From assembly GCA_964628215.1 (NCBI GenBank), contig CAZVNF010000041.1:1-24307 (forward strand): 24,307 nucleotides of DNA, in the 5' to 3' direction. Below the pieces are notes generated by a model, which worked only from the letters and a program-made list of their open reading frames with translations, ran no database searches and was not told where the DNA came from. Below, piece after piece: positions 16,267-22,959 of the stretch. The translations under genes were made by a program, and so were the position numbers. This DNA is from CAIVAT01 sp964628215 (GTDB lineage: Bacteria > Bacteroidota > Bacteroidia > Bacteroidales > FEN-979). Numbering within the stretch: the first letter of the stretch is position 1; every line of letters starts with the position of its first letter.

Positions 16267-18351
16267 TTAACCCTTAAACCCATCCACCAGCCCCTTCAGC
16301 TTTTGTCCGAGTTCATGAAGACTTTTCGCCGACTTTTCGGCCTGAACCATGCTTACAGCTGTTTCCGTGCCTGCCTGGTTGATGTTCTGCATCGCCACAC
16401 CAATCTGTTCCATGCCCACAACCTGCTGGTGGCTTGAGGCCACAATCTGGGTAGCAGCCTGAACTGCCTCATTGCTGCTTTCTGCAAGAATCCTGATCGC
16501 TTCACCAGCCTGTAATGATTGTTTTACTCCGGATTCAACCGCTTTGCTACCCTGTTCTGTAGCCATTACGGCTGCCCCGGTTGCTTTTTGAACATCATTC
16601 AGGATGTTTCGCACCTGGAGGGTGGCATGTTTTGACTGGCTGGCAAGATTCTTGATTTCCTGCGCCACTACGGCAAACCCTTTACCATGTTCACCCGCTT
16701 TGGCCGCTTCAATGGCCGCATTCACAGACAAAAGGTTTGACTGGTCGGCAATATCGGTAACAGAAGCAATGATTCCCCCGATCGACTGGCTTTGTTCGCT
16801 AAGCCGGACTACTGTCTGCGCAATGGAATCCATCTGTTCCCTGATCCTGCTCATGCCATTCACCGTTTCATCCACCGCTTTCTGGCCATTCTGGAATACC
16901 TGCAGCAACCTCTGGGCATTGTCGGCAACGTTCTTCGCTTTCTGGGCCGACTGTTTTGCCGCCTGTTGCACTTCTTCAACCGTGGTAGAAGTTTCGTTGA
17001 TGGCAGTGGCCGTTTCGGCGGTACCGGTTGCCACCTGGGAAGTGGCGGCCAGTATCTGAGCAGAGGAACTGGCAAGAACGTTAATGATGTCTTTTACTTC
17101 GGCCACAAGAGTGGAAAGTTCTGATGTACGCCGCTTTACCATTTCTTCAAGCTGATCGCGGTATGCGATCAGCTCCTTCTCCTGGCGCTTTGTTTCGGAG
17201 ATATCCCGCGCTGCGGCAAAAACTCCCTGAACCTCCCCGGCTTCGTTTTTGTATACACTGGCATTATACATTACATCGAACGTACGGCCTGTTGAATTTC
17301 GCAGCGTTAGGGGGTAATCCATCACGGTTCCCTGCGAAAACACCAGCTTGTATCCTGCCGTGGCTTTATCGGGATCGGTGAAATAATTGGCAAAATCGCT
17401 TCCGATCAGATGTTCCCTCGAAACTCCGGTGGCCTTTACAGTGGTATTGTTCACATCCGTAATCTTGCCTTCCGGGCTGATGGTCACCAGGGGGTCGAGA
17501 CTGGCCTCTATCAGGTTGCGTGCATAGCCCGATGCCTTGCGCATCTCCTCCTCGAGCCTGATACGTTCAGCAATATCCTTTCTGAACGACATGATCATGA
17601 GCCCGAACTCCCCGCCCCCCTTTTGATAATCGGATAAATCCAATGACAGATCCCTTGTTACCACCAGCTTTGTGGCAACCCGTATTGGCCTGGTAATGCT
17701 CCTCGTCAGCAGGAACCCGACAAGCATGGAAAGGAGAACGGCTCCTATTCCAATGATAATCATCAGGTTGCGCGATGTTCTCTCCACCTCGTCTGCCTGA
17801 TGGTAAAAAGTGGCATTATAGTTTTCATTATAAACGATAAGTTCATCTACCTCTTTTATCCACCTGTTAACGCTGGGAAAAGCCTTCCCGAGCATAAAGT
17901 TGGTTCCTTCATCGACTTTGTCAGCCATCACAAATTCCATCACCTTGTTTTGATTCCGGGTTGCAGAATCAAAATGAGCGCTCACCTCGGCCAGCATTCT
18001 CAAGCCAGTTGAATCTTCAACGGGGAAAAGGGCCCTGAGACTATCAGCCGACCTCCGATACATTGTTCTGATCAACTCAAGCTGATCGAGTCCCTTCTGT
18101 ATTTCTTCATTTGATTGTTTCTGATATTTTATCAGCAGTATCTCCCTAACGGTAAGAGCAGTTCTCCGGGCATTATTAATCAACCTGTTAGCCAGCTGAA
18201 TGCGGACATTATTCACTTTTACGATTTGGGTAAGTTTCTCCCGGCTCACCTGCTGCTGATTTATGCCAATCATTATGATTGTGATCATAAAGACAAGTAT
18301 GATACTGAAACTTATTACAAATTGAATCCAGATTTTTAGGTTCCTGAACAT
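16267..18351 (-). CDS. Methyl-accepting chemotaxis protein with 4HB, HAMP and PAS domains
   Basis: The 694-residue product has TM1 at about 10-30, a periplasmic region at 31-194 of the size and helical character of a four-helix-bundle (4HB) sensor, TM2 at about 195-216 (followed by TRSITRPIRVA) and HAMP at about 217-265. A cytoplasmic PAS domain follows at about 275-390, then a signalling hairpin from about 415 to the end. The tip is the classical SVNAAIEAAKAGEHGKGF. The C-terminal arm from the tip is about 140 residues, which suits a 40-heptad receptor. There is no NWETF-like CheR tether at the C-terminus. It is probably the only receptor of this cluster. The PAS insert is a second possible input (redox or ligand) absent from canonical WspA. 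It has an AGGAGG site 8 nt before the ATG. Confidence 0.93.
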   Translation of the reverse strand: MFRNLKIWIQFVISFSIILVFMITIIMIGINQQQVSREKLTQIVKVNNVRIQLANRLINNARRTALTVREILLIKYQKQSNEEIQKGLDQLELIRTMYRRSADSLRALFPVEDSTGLRMLAEVSAHFDSATRNQNKVMEFVMADKVDEGTNFMLGKAFPSVNRWIKEVDELIVYNENYNATFYHQADEVERTSRNLMIIIGIGAVLLSMLVGFLLTRSITRPIRVATKLVVTRDLSLDLSDYQKGGGEFGLMIMSFRKDIAERIRLEEEMRKASGYARNLIEASLDPLVTISPEGKITDVNNTTVKATGVSREHLIGSDFANYFTDPDKATAGYKLVFSQGTVMDYPLTLRNSTGRTFDVMYNASVYKNEAGEVQGVFAAARDISETKRQEKELIAYRDQLEEMVKRRTSELSTLVAEVKDIINVLASSSAQILAATSQVATGTAETATAINETSTTVEEVQQAAKQSAQKAKNVADNAQRLLQVFQNGQKAVDETVNGMSRIREQMDSIAQTVVRLSEQSQSIGGIIASVTDIADQSNLLSVNAAIEAAKAGEHGKGFAVVAQEIKNLASQSKHATLQVRNILNDVQKATGAAVMATEQGSKAVESGVKQSLQAGEAIRILAESSNEAVQAATQIVASSHQQVVGMEQIGVAMQNINQAGTETAVSMVQAEKSAKSLHELGQKLKGLVDGFKG

Positions 18352-18359
18352 GGTAATTT

Positions 18360-18365
18360 CCTCCT
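18360..18365 (-). promoter_or_regulatory. Strong Shine-Dalgarno AGGAGG for the MCP gene
   Basis: Read on the - strand, AGGAGG lies 8 nt before the MCP ATG at 18351. Bacteroidota rarely use Shine-Dalgarno sites, and most other genes in this window have none, so a perfect one is notable. The surrounding 78-bp gap (18352-18429) holds no clear TAnnTTTG promoter. Confidence 0.75.
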
Positions 18366-18429
18366 GTTTTTATATTTATACATTTTTTACATAATGGCAG
18401 CGTAATATCGTATCTGTTTAATTTTAAAC

Positions 18430-18957
18430 TTATGATCGTGTTACTTCCTCATTAACTATCAGGCTTTTATCTGACAATAACTTTCCACCATTTAACAGGA
18501 TCAAACTCCCTTTCGTAACTCCCCGGAGGTACTCCTCTCCTATCCCCGAAACGGTGGGAGGAACCGGACATATCTCATCCAGCCCGATCGATTGTGATCC
18601 CAGAACAATGTCGGCGAGGATTCCGAACTCCATGTGTTCATTTTGCAGGATGATCACTTTATTTAATTCCCCGATGCCATGCGCAGGAATATTGAAGAAA
18701 TTCTTCAAATCTACAATCGGGATAATCCTGCCCCTTACCTGGATGATTCCGAGGATAAATGGAGGCACACCGGGTAACGGGGTATAGTCTTTTAACGGGC
18801 AAACCTCCCTGATAAATTCAGATTCAAGGCCATAGGTTTCTGATGCCAGGGTGAAAGTGATGACCTCGATGGCATCGGAATCCTTTATTGCCGGTTCCGT
18901 TTCCAGAGCCATCGCCGCAGCACGCATTTTAAGCACAGAGCGGGTTTCATTATTCAT
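18430..18957 (-). CDS. cheW: CheW-like scaffold protein (second CheW)
   Basis: The 175-residue product is a single CheW domain (about residues 30-170) with a non-conserved N-terminal extension of about 28 residues. Typical CheW features are visible: ITFTLASETYGLESEFIREV, LPGVPPFILGIIQVRGRIIP, IVDLKNFF and the C-terminal half GILADIVLGSQSIGLDEI. CheW couples MCP signalling tips to CheA in the array. Its ATG overlaps the stop of the cheR-TPR gene (ATGA), which implies coupled translation. With the other CheW at 20406 it forms a two-CheW set around CheR-TPR, as WspB and WspD do around WspC. Which one binds the receptor cannot be told from sequence. Confidence 0.92.
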   Translation of the reverse strand: MNNETRSVLKMRAAAMALETEPAIKDSDAIEVITFTLASETYGLESEFIREVCPLKDYTPLPGVPPFILGIIQVRGRIIPIVDLKNFFNIPAHGIGELNKVIILQNEHMEFGILADIVLGSQSIGLDEICPVPPTVSGIGEEYLRGVTKGSLILLNGGKLLSDKSLIVNEEVTRS

Positions 18958-20409
18958 ATGATCGGCTGTTTTTGCATATGAGCGAGAATAACCTCCCGGA
19001 TGTAATTTACGGTTAATCCATCGGATTCGGGCAGGATATCATCCCCGTTTGTATTGATCAGTAATTCAAGTACATTGTTGAAATGTCGTTTTGCATGCCT
19101 TGTTTTACCTTGTTGCTGGTATATGTTTCCCAACATAAAGTGTCCCATAGCAAAATCAGGATCGAGATAAACTGCCTGTTTAACCGAAGAAATGGCTTCA
19201 ATGAAGTTGCCTGATTCCTGCAAAATGGAAGCCCGCAGGAAATATAAACCAATAGCAAGTTTATCGTTTGTAATTCCTTCATTGCACAGTATCAGCGCCT
19301 CCAGGTGATGTCCCTGGTTGGCCAGCAGCCGTATGTTCATTGCCACACCACCAGCTGGGGTTGTGGTTGCAAAACCGGCAATTTCATTGTCTGAGAAATC
19401 AACCGGCAAATCGTCAGGATCGTTGCCTGTAAAACGGGAGGCAACTGTNNNNNNNNNNNNNNNNNNNNNNNNNNNNNNNNNNNNNNNNNNNNNNNNNNNN
19501 NNNNNNNNNNNNNNNNNNNNNNNNNNNNNNNNNNNNNNNNNNNNNNNNTTCTGAAAAATCCGTCTGCCGTTTCCTGTAGAGGATGGCTCCCGGGAAGTTT
19601 ACCGGATTGAATTGTGGAAAAACATGGGCGGAGAGTTCGCAGGATGATACGATAAACCATCCATCAGGGTTAAGGGAATGAAACAGATTCTGAGAAATTT
19701 TCGCAGCAACTTCATCGGTAAAATACATCAATACATTTCGGCAAAAAATGATATCCATTGCCTGCGTGTTATTTGCCAGCGATGGGTAAATGGCCTCTGT
19801 GAGGTTCAGGCTGGCAAAGGTGACCATTTTCCTGATCTCAGGGCGAATCTCAAAATTCTGATCGCCGACCTGCCGAAAGTACCTGGTTTTCAGCCAATCC
19901 GGGCAATTACGAAAGGACCATTGGCTGTAAATACCTTTCACTGCTTTGCCCAGCGACTTCGGATTAATATCTGTTCCCAGAATCAGAATTTTCCAATTCT
20001 TAAGGTCGGGTATGGTTTTATGCAGTGCAATGGCAATGGAATAAGCCTCTTCGCCTGTTGAACATCCTGCACTCCAGATCCGGAGGATCCGTTCCTCGTT
20101 TTTTTTCGATGCGATCAGCCCGGGAAGCACATTATCCGTAAGAGCTGAAAACACCTGTGGCTCCCTCCAGAAATAAGTTTCAGATACGGTAAGATACGAT
20201 GAAAGTAATTCTATCTCATCCTTTTTCAGCCTGGCCACCAGTAACCAACGGATAAAATCATCGGTATTTATATAGCCAAATCCCATGGCAGCCAGTGCCA
20301 GGTTGCGCTGCAGGATGTCCCGCCTTTCCACCGGGAAATGCAACCCGATGCAGGTTTCGACGACATCGCACACATTTGACAACCAGGTATCTGCAGCACT
20401 TGTCATCAT
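18954..20409 (-). CDS. cheR: CheR methyltransferase fused to TPR repeats (WspC-like), interrupted by a gap
   Basis: The N-terminal 287 residues are CheR: an all-alpha N-domain, the SETYFWREP stretch at 76-84, the SAM-binding motif WSAGCSTGEEAYSIAI at 112-127, a LGTDINP strand and IFCRNVLMYF. CheR methylates MCP glutamates using S-adenosylmethionine. After a 100-N gap, 164 residues continue open to the gap edge in one frame and hold TPR motifs (ALILCNEGI..., AIGLYFLRASILQESGNFIEAISS, DFAMGHFMLGNIYQQQGKTRHA). CheR plus C-terminal TPRs is the WspC/FrzF-type arrangement, so I read both parts as one gene. The gap breaks the frame only because 100 is a placeholder length. The 5' end overlaps cheW as ATGATGA, so either of two ATGs (20409 or 20406) may be used. 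The 3' end overlaps the next cheW (ATGA). Confidence 0.85.
19449..19548. other. Assembly gap (100 N) inside cheR-TPR, without flanking overlap
   Basis: Unlike the other two gaps, the flanks are not identical, so real sequence of unknown length is missing between the CheR domain and the TPR part. Both flanking reading frames stay open to the gap edge. Confidence 0.85.
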
Positions 20410-20858
20410 GGATCGATATTCAGTGCGTTTGACAATTCCTTTTCTTCCTCAAGGCTAAGGAACTCTTCAAGGTCATATATCAGAATAAGTTCATCCTCAA
20501 TTTTTACCACCCCGCTGATATATTCTGCAAATGGCATTGACTCTTTGGTAACCGAATATTGCCTTCCTGCTATTTCTTTAACGCCGGTCACCGTATCAAC
20601 CATGAGCGCAACATCTCTTTTACCGGTGAACGCAATGATAATCTGATCGTCAATATCTGCTTCGCGCGAAATCATCCCAAACCTCAATCGAATATCAACC
20701 ACCGGAATGATCTGTCCTTTCACATTGATGATTCCGGTAATGAACTGCGGAGCTTTGGGTAACTTCCTGATTTCCAACGAATGTATAACTCTGACAACCC
20801 TGTTTAAGGGAAGTCCGTATGCGAGATGGTCGATAGAAAAAACTACAATCTGTTCCAT
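20406..20858 (-). CDS. cheW: CheW-like scaffold protein (first gene of the chemosensory cluster)
   Basis: The 150-residue product is a compact single CheW domain: VVFSIDHLAYGLPLNRVVRVI, LPKAPQFITGIINVKGQIIP, VVDIRLRFGM and the second half IIAFTGKRDVALMVDTVTGV. It bridges receptors and CheA. The protein has almost no extension at either end, unlike the other CheW of the cluster. It is the most upstream chemosensory gene and overlaps cheR by 4 bp, so translation is probably coupled. A GGAGG lies 6 nt before the ATG. The upstream 121 bp (20859-20979) separate it from the MobB-like gene on the same strand and hold no confident promoter or terminator. Confidence 0.93.
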   Translation of the reverse strand: MEQIVVFSIDHLAYGLPLNRVVRVIHSLEIRKLPKAPQFITGIINVKGQIIPVVDIRLRFGMISREADIDDQIIIAFTGKRDVALMVDTVTGVKEIAGRQYSVTKESMPFAEYISGVVKIEDELILIYDLEEFLSLEEEKELSNALNIDP

Positions 20859-20864
20859 GGTTAA

Positions 20865-20869
20865 CCTCC
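20865..20869 (-). promoter_or_regulatory. Shine-Dalgarno GGAGG for the first cheW
   Basis: On the - strand GGAGG lies 6 nt before the ATG at 20858. This is the second good Shine-Dalgarno in the chemosensory cluster, while the flanking genes lack one. Confidence 0.65.
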
Positions 20870-20979
20870 AGAGTAGTCACACAGGTTCCGTTATAGCAGT
20901 TGCTGATATTTGTTAAAAGTACAAATTATCTTTAATCCGGCAAGAGGGAGTATTTTTTTTTGTTGCAGCCAGTCAATTT

Positions 20980-21525
20980 TCAACTATGGAGGCACCACCT
21001 GTTTTCAAAGTAGTCAATCTGGTCGACGGTGGCCTGCGCCGAAAATGATTTTGCCGGAAGCACCAGGTCGGCCGTGAGCATGGCCGCCCGCTTATGCTCA
21101 GGCAGACCGGAGGCAGTATGGGTGATAAAAACCGAAATACCTGGCTGGATAAGGCTGTTCAATGCCCCTGATTCACAGATAACCGGGAGGTTCAACGGAT
21201 TGCACTCCTTGATGAAAACATCAAACGCCACTGCAAGATGCTGATCCTCTGTTTCCATGAAAAAAGATTGTATGGCACCTGCTTCAAGGAACTGACCGCT
21301 GTTTTTGTGATGAGGCGACAGATCGCGGAATATCCGGAACCCCCCGGCAGCGTAGTGTAACTCCGTGTTACCGAGCGAATCATGTACATGCGGGGATATC
21401 TTTAAAGCCACAACCGGAAATTGTGCAGAAAAGGCACGGATAAGCGCAGTTGCAAGATAGGTTTTCCCTACCTTTTTTCCTGATCCGGAGATGATGATAA
21501 AGTGAGGGAATCGTTTTCGGGTCAT
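20980..21525 (-). CDS. P-loop protein related to MobB (molybdopterin-guanine dinucleotide synthesis B)
   Basis: From the ATG at 21525 the product has 181 residues. An earlier ATG at 21567 would overlap the permease gene by 29 bp and delay the P-loop, so the internal start is preferred. A P-loop-type Walker A, GSGKKVGKT, follows the first beta strand (FIIIS). KISPHVHD and FLEAGA resemble, at equivalent places, the histidine-rich and EAGA stretches of MobB GTPases. MobB assists loading of GMP onto molybdopterin to make the bis-MGD cofactor. The neighbours support this: a ModE regulator, a permease and a bis-MGD type oxidoreductase. It could instead be another member of the CobQ/MobB-like P-loop group, so no gene symbol is given. 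It begins 13 bp after the permease gene. Confidence 0.6.
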   Translation of the reverse strand: MTRKRFPHFIIISGSGKKVGKTYLATALIRAFSAQFPVVALKISPHVHDSLGNTELHYAAGGFRIFRDLSPHHKNSGQFLEAGAIQSFFMETEDQHLAVAFDVFIKECNPLNLPVICESGALNSLIQPGISVFITHTASGLPEHKRAAMLTADLVLPAKSFSAQATVDQIDYFENRWCLHS

Positions 21526-21538
21526 GGATTTGATACCG

Positions 21539-22270
21539 TCAGGGTATAAGAAGTTTAAAACAGGCAAACAACAAGACTATGGCAAGGGAGATTTTAAAAT
21601 ACCTTACGGGAAGAAATTTCATGGCCGTAACCGAACCGGAAAGGGCACCAAGTACTACTGCCAGAATCCAGTAAATAAAATCAGGTGGCAAATTGATCCC
21701 CGAAATCCCCAGTCCGAGCAATCCTGCCAGTGAGTTGCAAAGAATAAACAGGGATGAATACACACCGGTTTCCTTCACCTGCGACCACTTCATGAGGATA
21801 AAAATCGGGCTGAGAATGATCCCTCCCCCGATCCCGATCATCCCTGAAAGCAACCCCAGAATTGCTCCGATTACCACCGACAGCAGGATAGAGGGGGGTG
21901 GTTTTACGGCATATTCCTGCGATGGACGGTATAAAAGCCTGAGTAACGCCAGAAGCAGCATGATGCCAAGTACCGTTTTATAGGTTCCGGGGTTTACATG
22001 GATCAAAGCCCCCAAAAAGGCCATGGGTATGGCCGGAAGAAGAAAAGGCAGAAATAGTCTCCACCGGATGGTAAACCCGCTCCGGAAACTGACAAAGGCA
22101 ATCCCGGCAACAAAAAGATTCAGGATCAGTGCCGAACTCCTGAAATAGACCGTACTGATCGCAAAAATCGACATTACAGCCAAATAACCACTGGCACCCC
22201 CATGACCCACAATGGAATACAGGACCGAAACCACCAGTAAAGAAATCAGAAAAAGTTGTGAAAAATCCAT
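21539..22270 (-). CDS. TauE/SafE family membrane permease
   Basis: The 243-residue product is almost entirely hydrophobic, with about seven to eight membrane segments in two similar halves, as in the TauE/SafE (DUF81) family. The glycine-rich repeats of the family appear at SIVGHGGASGYLAV (about 20-33) and LSGMIGIGGGIILSPIF (about 140-156). Members export or import small sulfur anions such as sulfite or sulfoacetate, but many are uncharacterised. It sits between a ModE-type regulator and a MobB-like gene and near a polysulfide/thiosulfate-reductase-like enzyme, so export of a sulfur oxyanion or traffic of molybdate or sulfate are both reasonable guesses. A ModE-box-like palindrome lies 8 bp upstream. 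Confidence 0.85.
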   Translation of the reverse strand: MDFSQLFLISLLVVSVLYSIVGHGGASGYLAVMSIFAISTVYFRSSALILNLFVAGIAFVSFRSGFTIRWRLFLPFLLPAIPMAFLGALIHVNPGTYKTVLGIMLLLALLRLLYRPSQEYAVKPPPSILLSVVIGAILGLLSGMIGIGGGIILSPIFILMKWSQVKETGVYSSLFILCNSLAGLLGLGISGINLPPDFIYWILAVVLGALSGSVTAMKFLPVRYFKISLAIVLLFACFKLLIP

Positions 22271-22277
22271 TCGGTAT

Positions 22278-22301
22278 CGTTATTCATTTTAATGAACAAC
22301 G
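22278..22301 (-). promoter_or_regulatory. Candidate ModE operator upstream of the TauE/SafE gene
   Basis: Arms CGTTATTCATT (22278-22288) and AATGAACAACG (22291-22301) form an inverted repeat with one mismatch in 11 and a 2-bp centre. The outer half-site CGTTAT and the spacing to ACAACG resemble the known ModE box (CGTTATAT...ATATAACG type). It lies between modE and the permease start, 8 bp from the ATG. The ModE link is inference from motif and position. Confidence 0.5.
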
Positions 22302-22324
22302 CTGCTAAATTAAAAAAAATATCC

Positions 22325-22663
22325 TTAAAATGCAGCAGATTGTTTTGTCAGAAATATCACAAACTTTTGTGCGATTTGATGATACTTTACCACGAATTCC
22401 CGACCTGTTTCTGTCAACTTTGCACTGCCGCCTCCTCTGCCTCCCTGCCTCAATTCAACAAGCGGAGCAGGGGAAAGTTCATTCATGGAACGTAGGGCAT
22501 AGTAAGCCTTACGATAGGATAATCCCATGGAAATGGCCGCCTTTCTAAGAGAACCAAATGTATCTATCTTTTCGAGCAGTTCTACCCTGCCTGATCCCAA
22601 AAAGTTTTCCCCGTCAATTTCAATCCAGAGCCTGCCGGTTACAATCATTTTTTTCTTTGCCAT
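22325..22663 (-). CDS. ModE-type transcriptional regulator, short form (DNA-binding domain only)
   Basis: The 112-residue product matches the N-terminal winged helix of ModE: GRLWIEIDGENFLGSGRVEL, LLEKIDTFGSLRKAAISMGL and SYRKAYYALRSM. The recognition helix lies in SYRKAYYAL. It ends after the HTH domain and lacks the C-terminal Mop/TOBE molybdate-binding domains of E. coli ModE, so it cannot bind molybdate in the usual way. Short ModE-like regulators are common next to molybdenum genes, but their ligand is often unknown. It is co-directional with the permease (54-bp gap) and divergent from the molybdopterin oxidoreductase, and is therefore a likely local regulator of both sides. Confidence 0.9.
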   Translation of the reverse strand: MAKKKMIVTGRLWIEIDGENFLGSGRVELLEKIDTFGSLRKAAISMGLSYRKAYYALRSMNELSPAPLVELRQGGRGGGSAKLTETGREFVVKYHQIAQKFVIFLTKQSAAF

Positions 22664-22687
22664 CGAAATACATGCATGATATTTTTA

Positions 22688-22695
22688 CAAAACTA
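22688..22695 (-). promoter_or_regulatory. Candidate -7 box for the modE-like gene
   Basis: On the - strand tagttttg matches TAnnTTTG, 24 bp before the ATG at 22663. No convincing -33 TTTG is seen about 19-21 bp further upstream. Confidence 0.35.
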
Positions 22696-22763
22696 ACAAA
22701 TAAATTTTATGCAGATTTGCACATATGGATGGAATTAGATTAGTATATCTGAGATGGAAAAAA

Positions 22764-22938
22764 TGGTAAAAAGGTGAACAGGTAAACAGGTAAATGGGTA
22801 AACTTGGAAACATTCTGCCTGATGTCTCTTGTTTACGGTTAATTTTAATTACTCGTTCACCTCCACTGCTTTAACCACTTACAATTTCCATATTTACCCA
22901 TTTACCTGTTTACCCGTTTACCTGTATACCCGTTTACT
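22764..22938. repeat. Two octamer arrays in inverted orientation
   Basis: The first array (22764-22811) has six units on the + strand: tggtaaaa, aggtgaac, aggtaaac, aggtaaat, gggtaaac, ttggaaac. The second (22891-22938) has six units of the same family on the - strand. Positions 22781-22802 and 22893-22914 are perfect 22-bp inverted repeats, so transcribed RNA or single-stranded DNA could form a long hairpin with a loop of about 90 nt. The arrays occupy most of the 296-bp divergent region between the modE-like gene and the oxidoreductase. The segment between them (22812-22890) shows no recognised signal. Confidence 0.88.
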
Positions 22939-22959
22939 ATAAGAACAAAACCAACATCA

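Noticed and set aside
20920..20930. TAnnTTTG promoter for the chemosensory cluster
   Set aside because: The - strand sequence ataatttg is one base off the consensus spacing (TA-n-TTTG) and no -33 TTTG is seen, so it is not called.
20941..20979. Terminator between the MobB-like gene and the first cheW
   Set aside because: Only a 4-bp gttg/caac stem is visible, and on the transcribed strand the homopolymer is A instead of T.
21526..21567. Upstream start for the MobB-like protein
   Set aside because: It overlaps the permease gene by 29 bp and adds residues before the first beta strand. The ATG at 21525 leaves a normal 13-bp gap.
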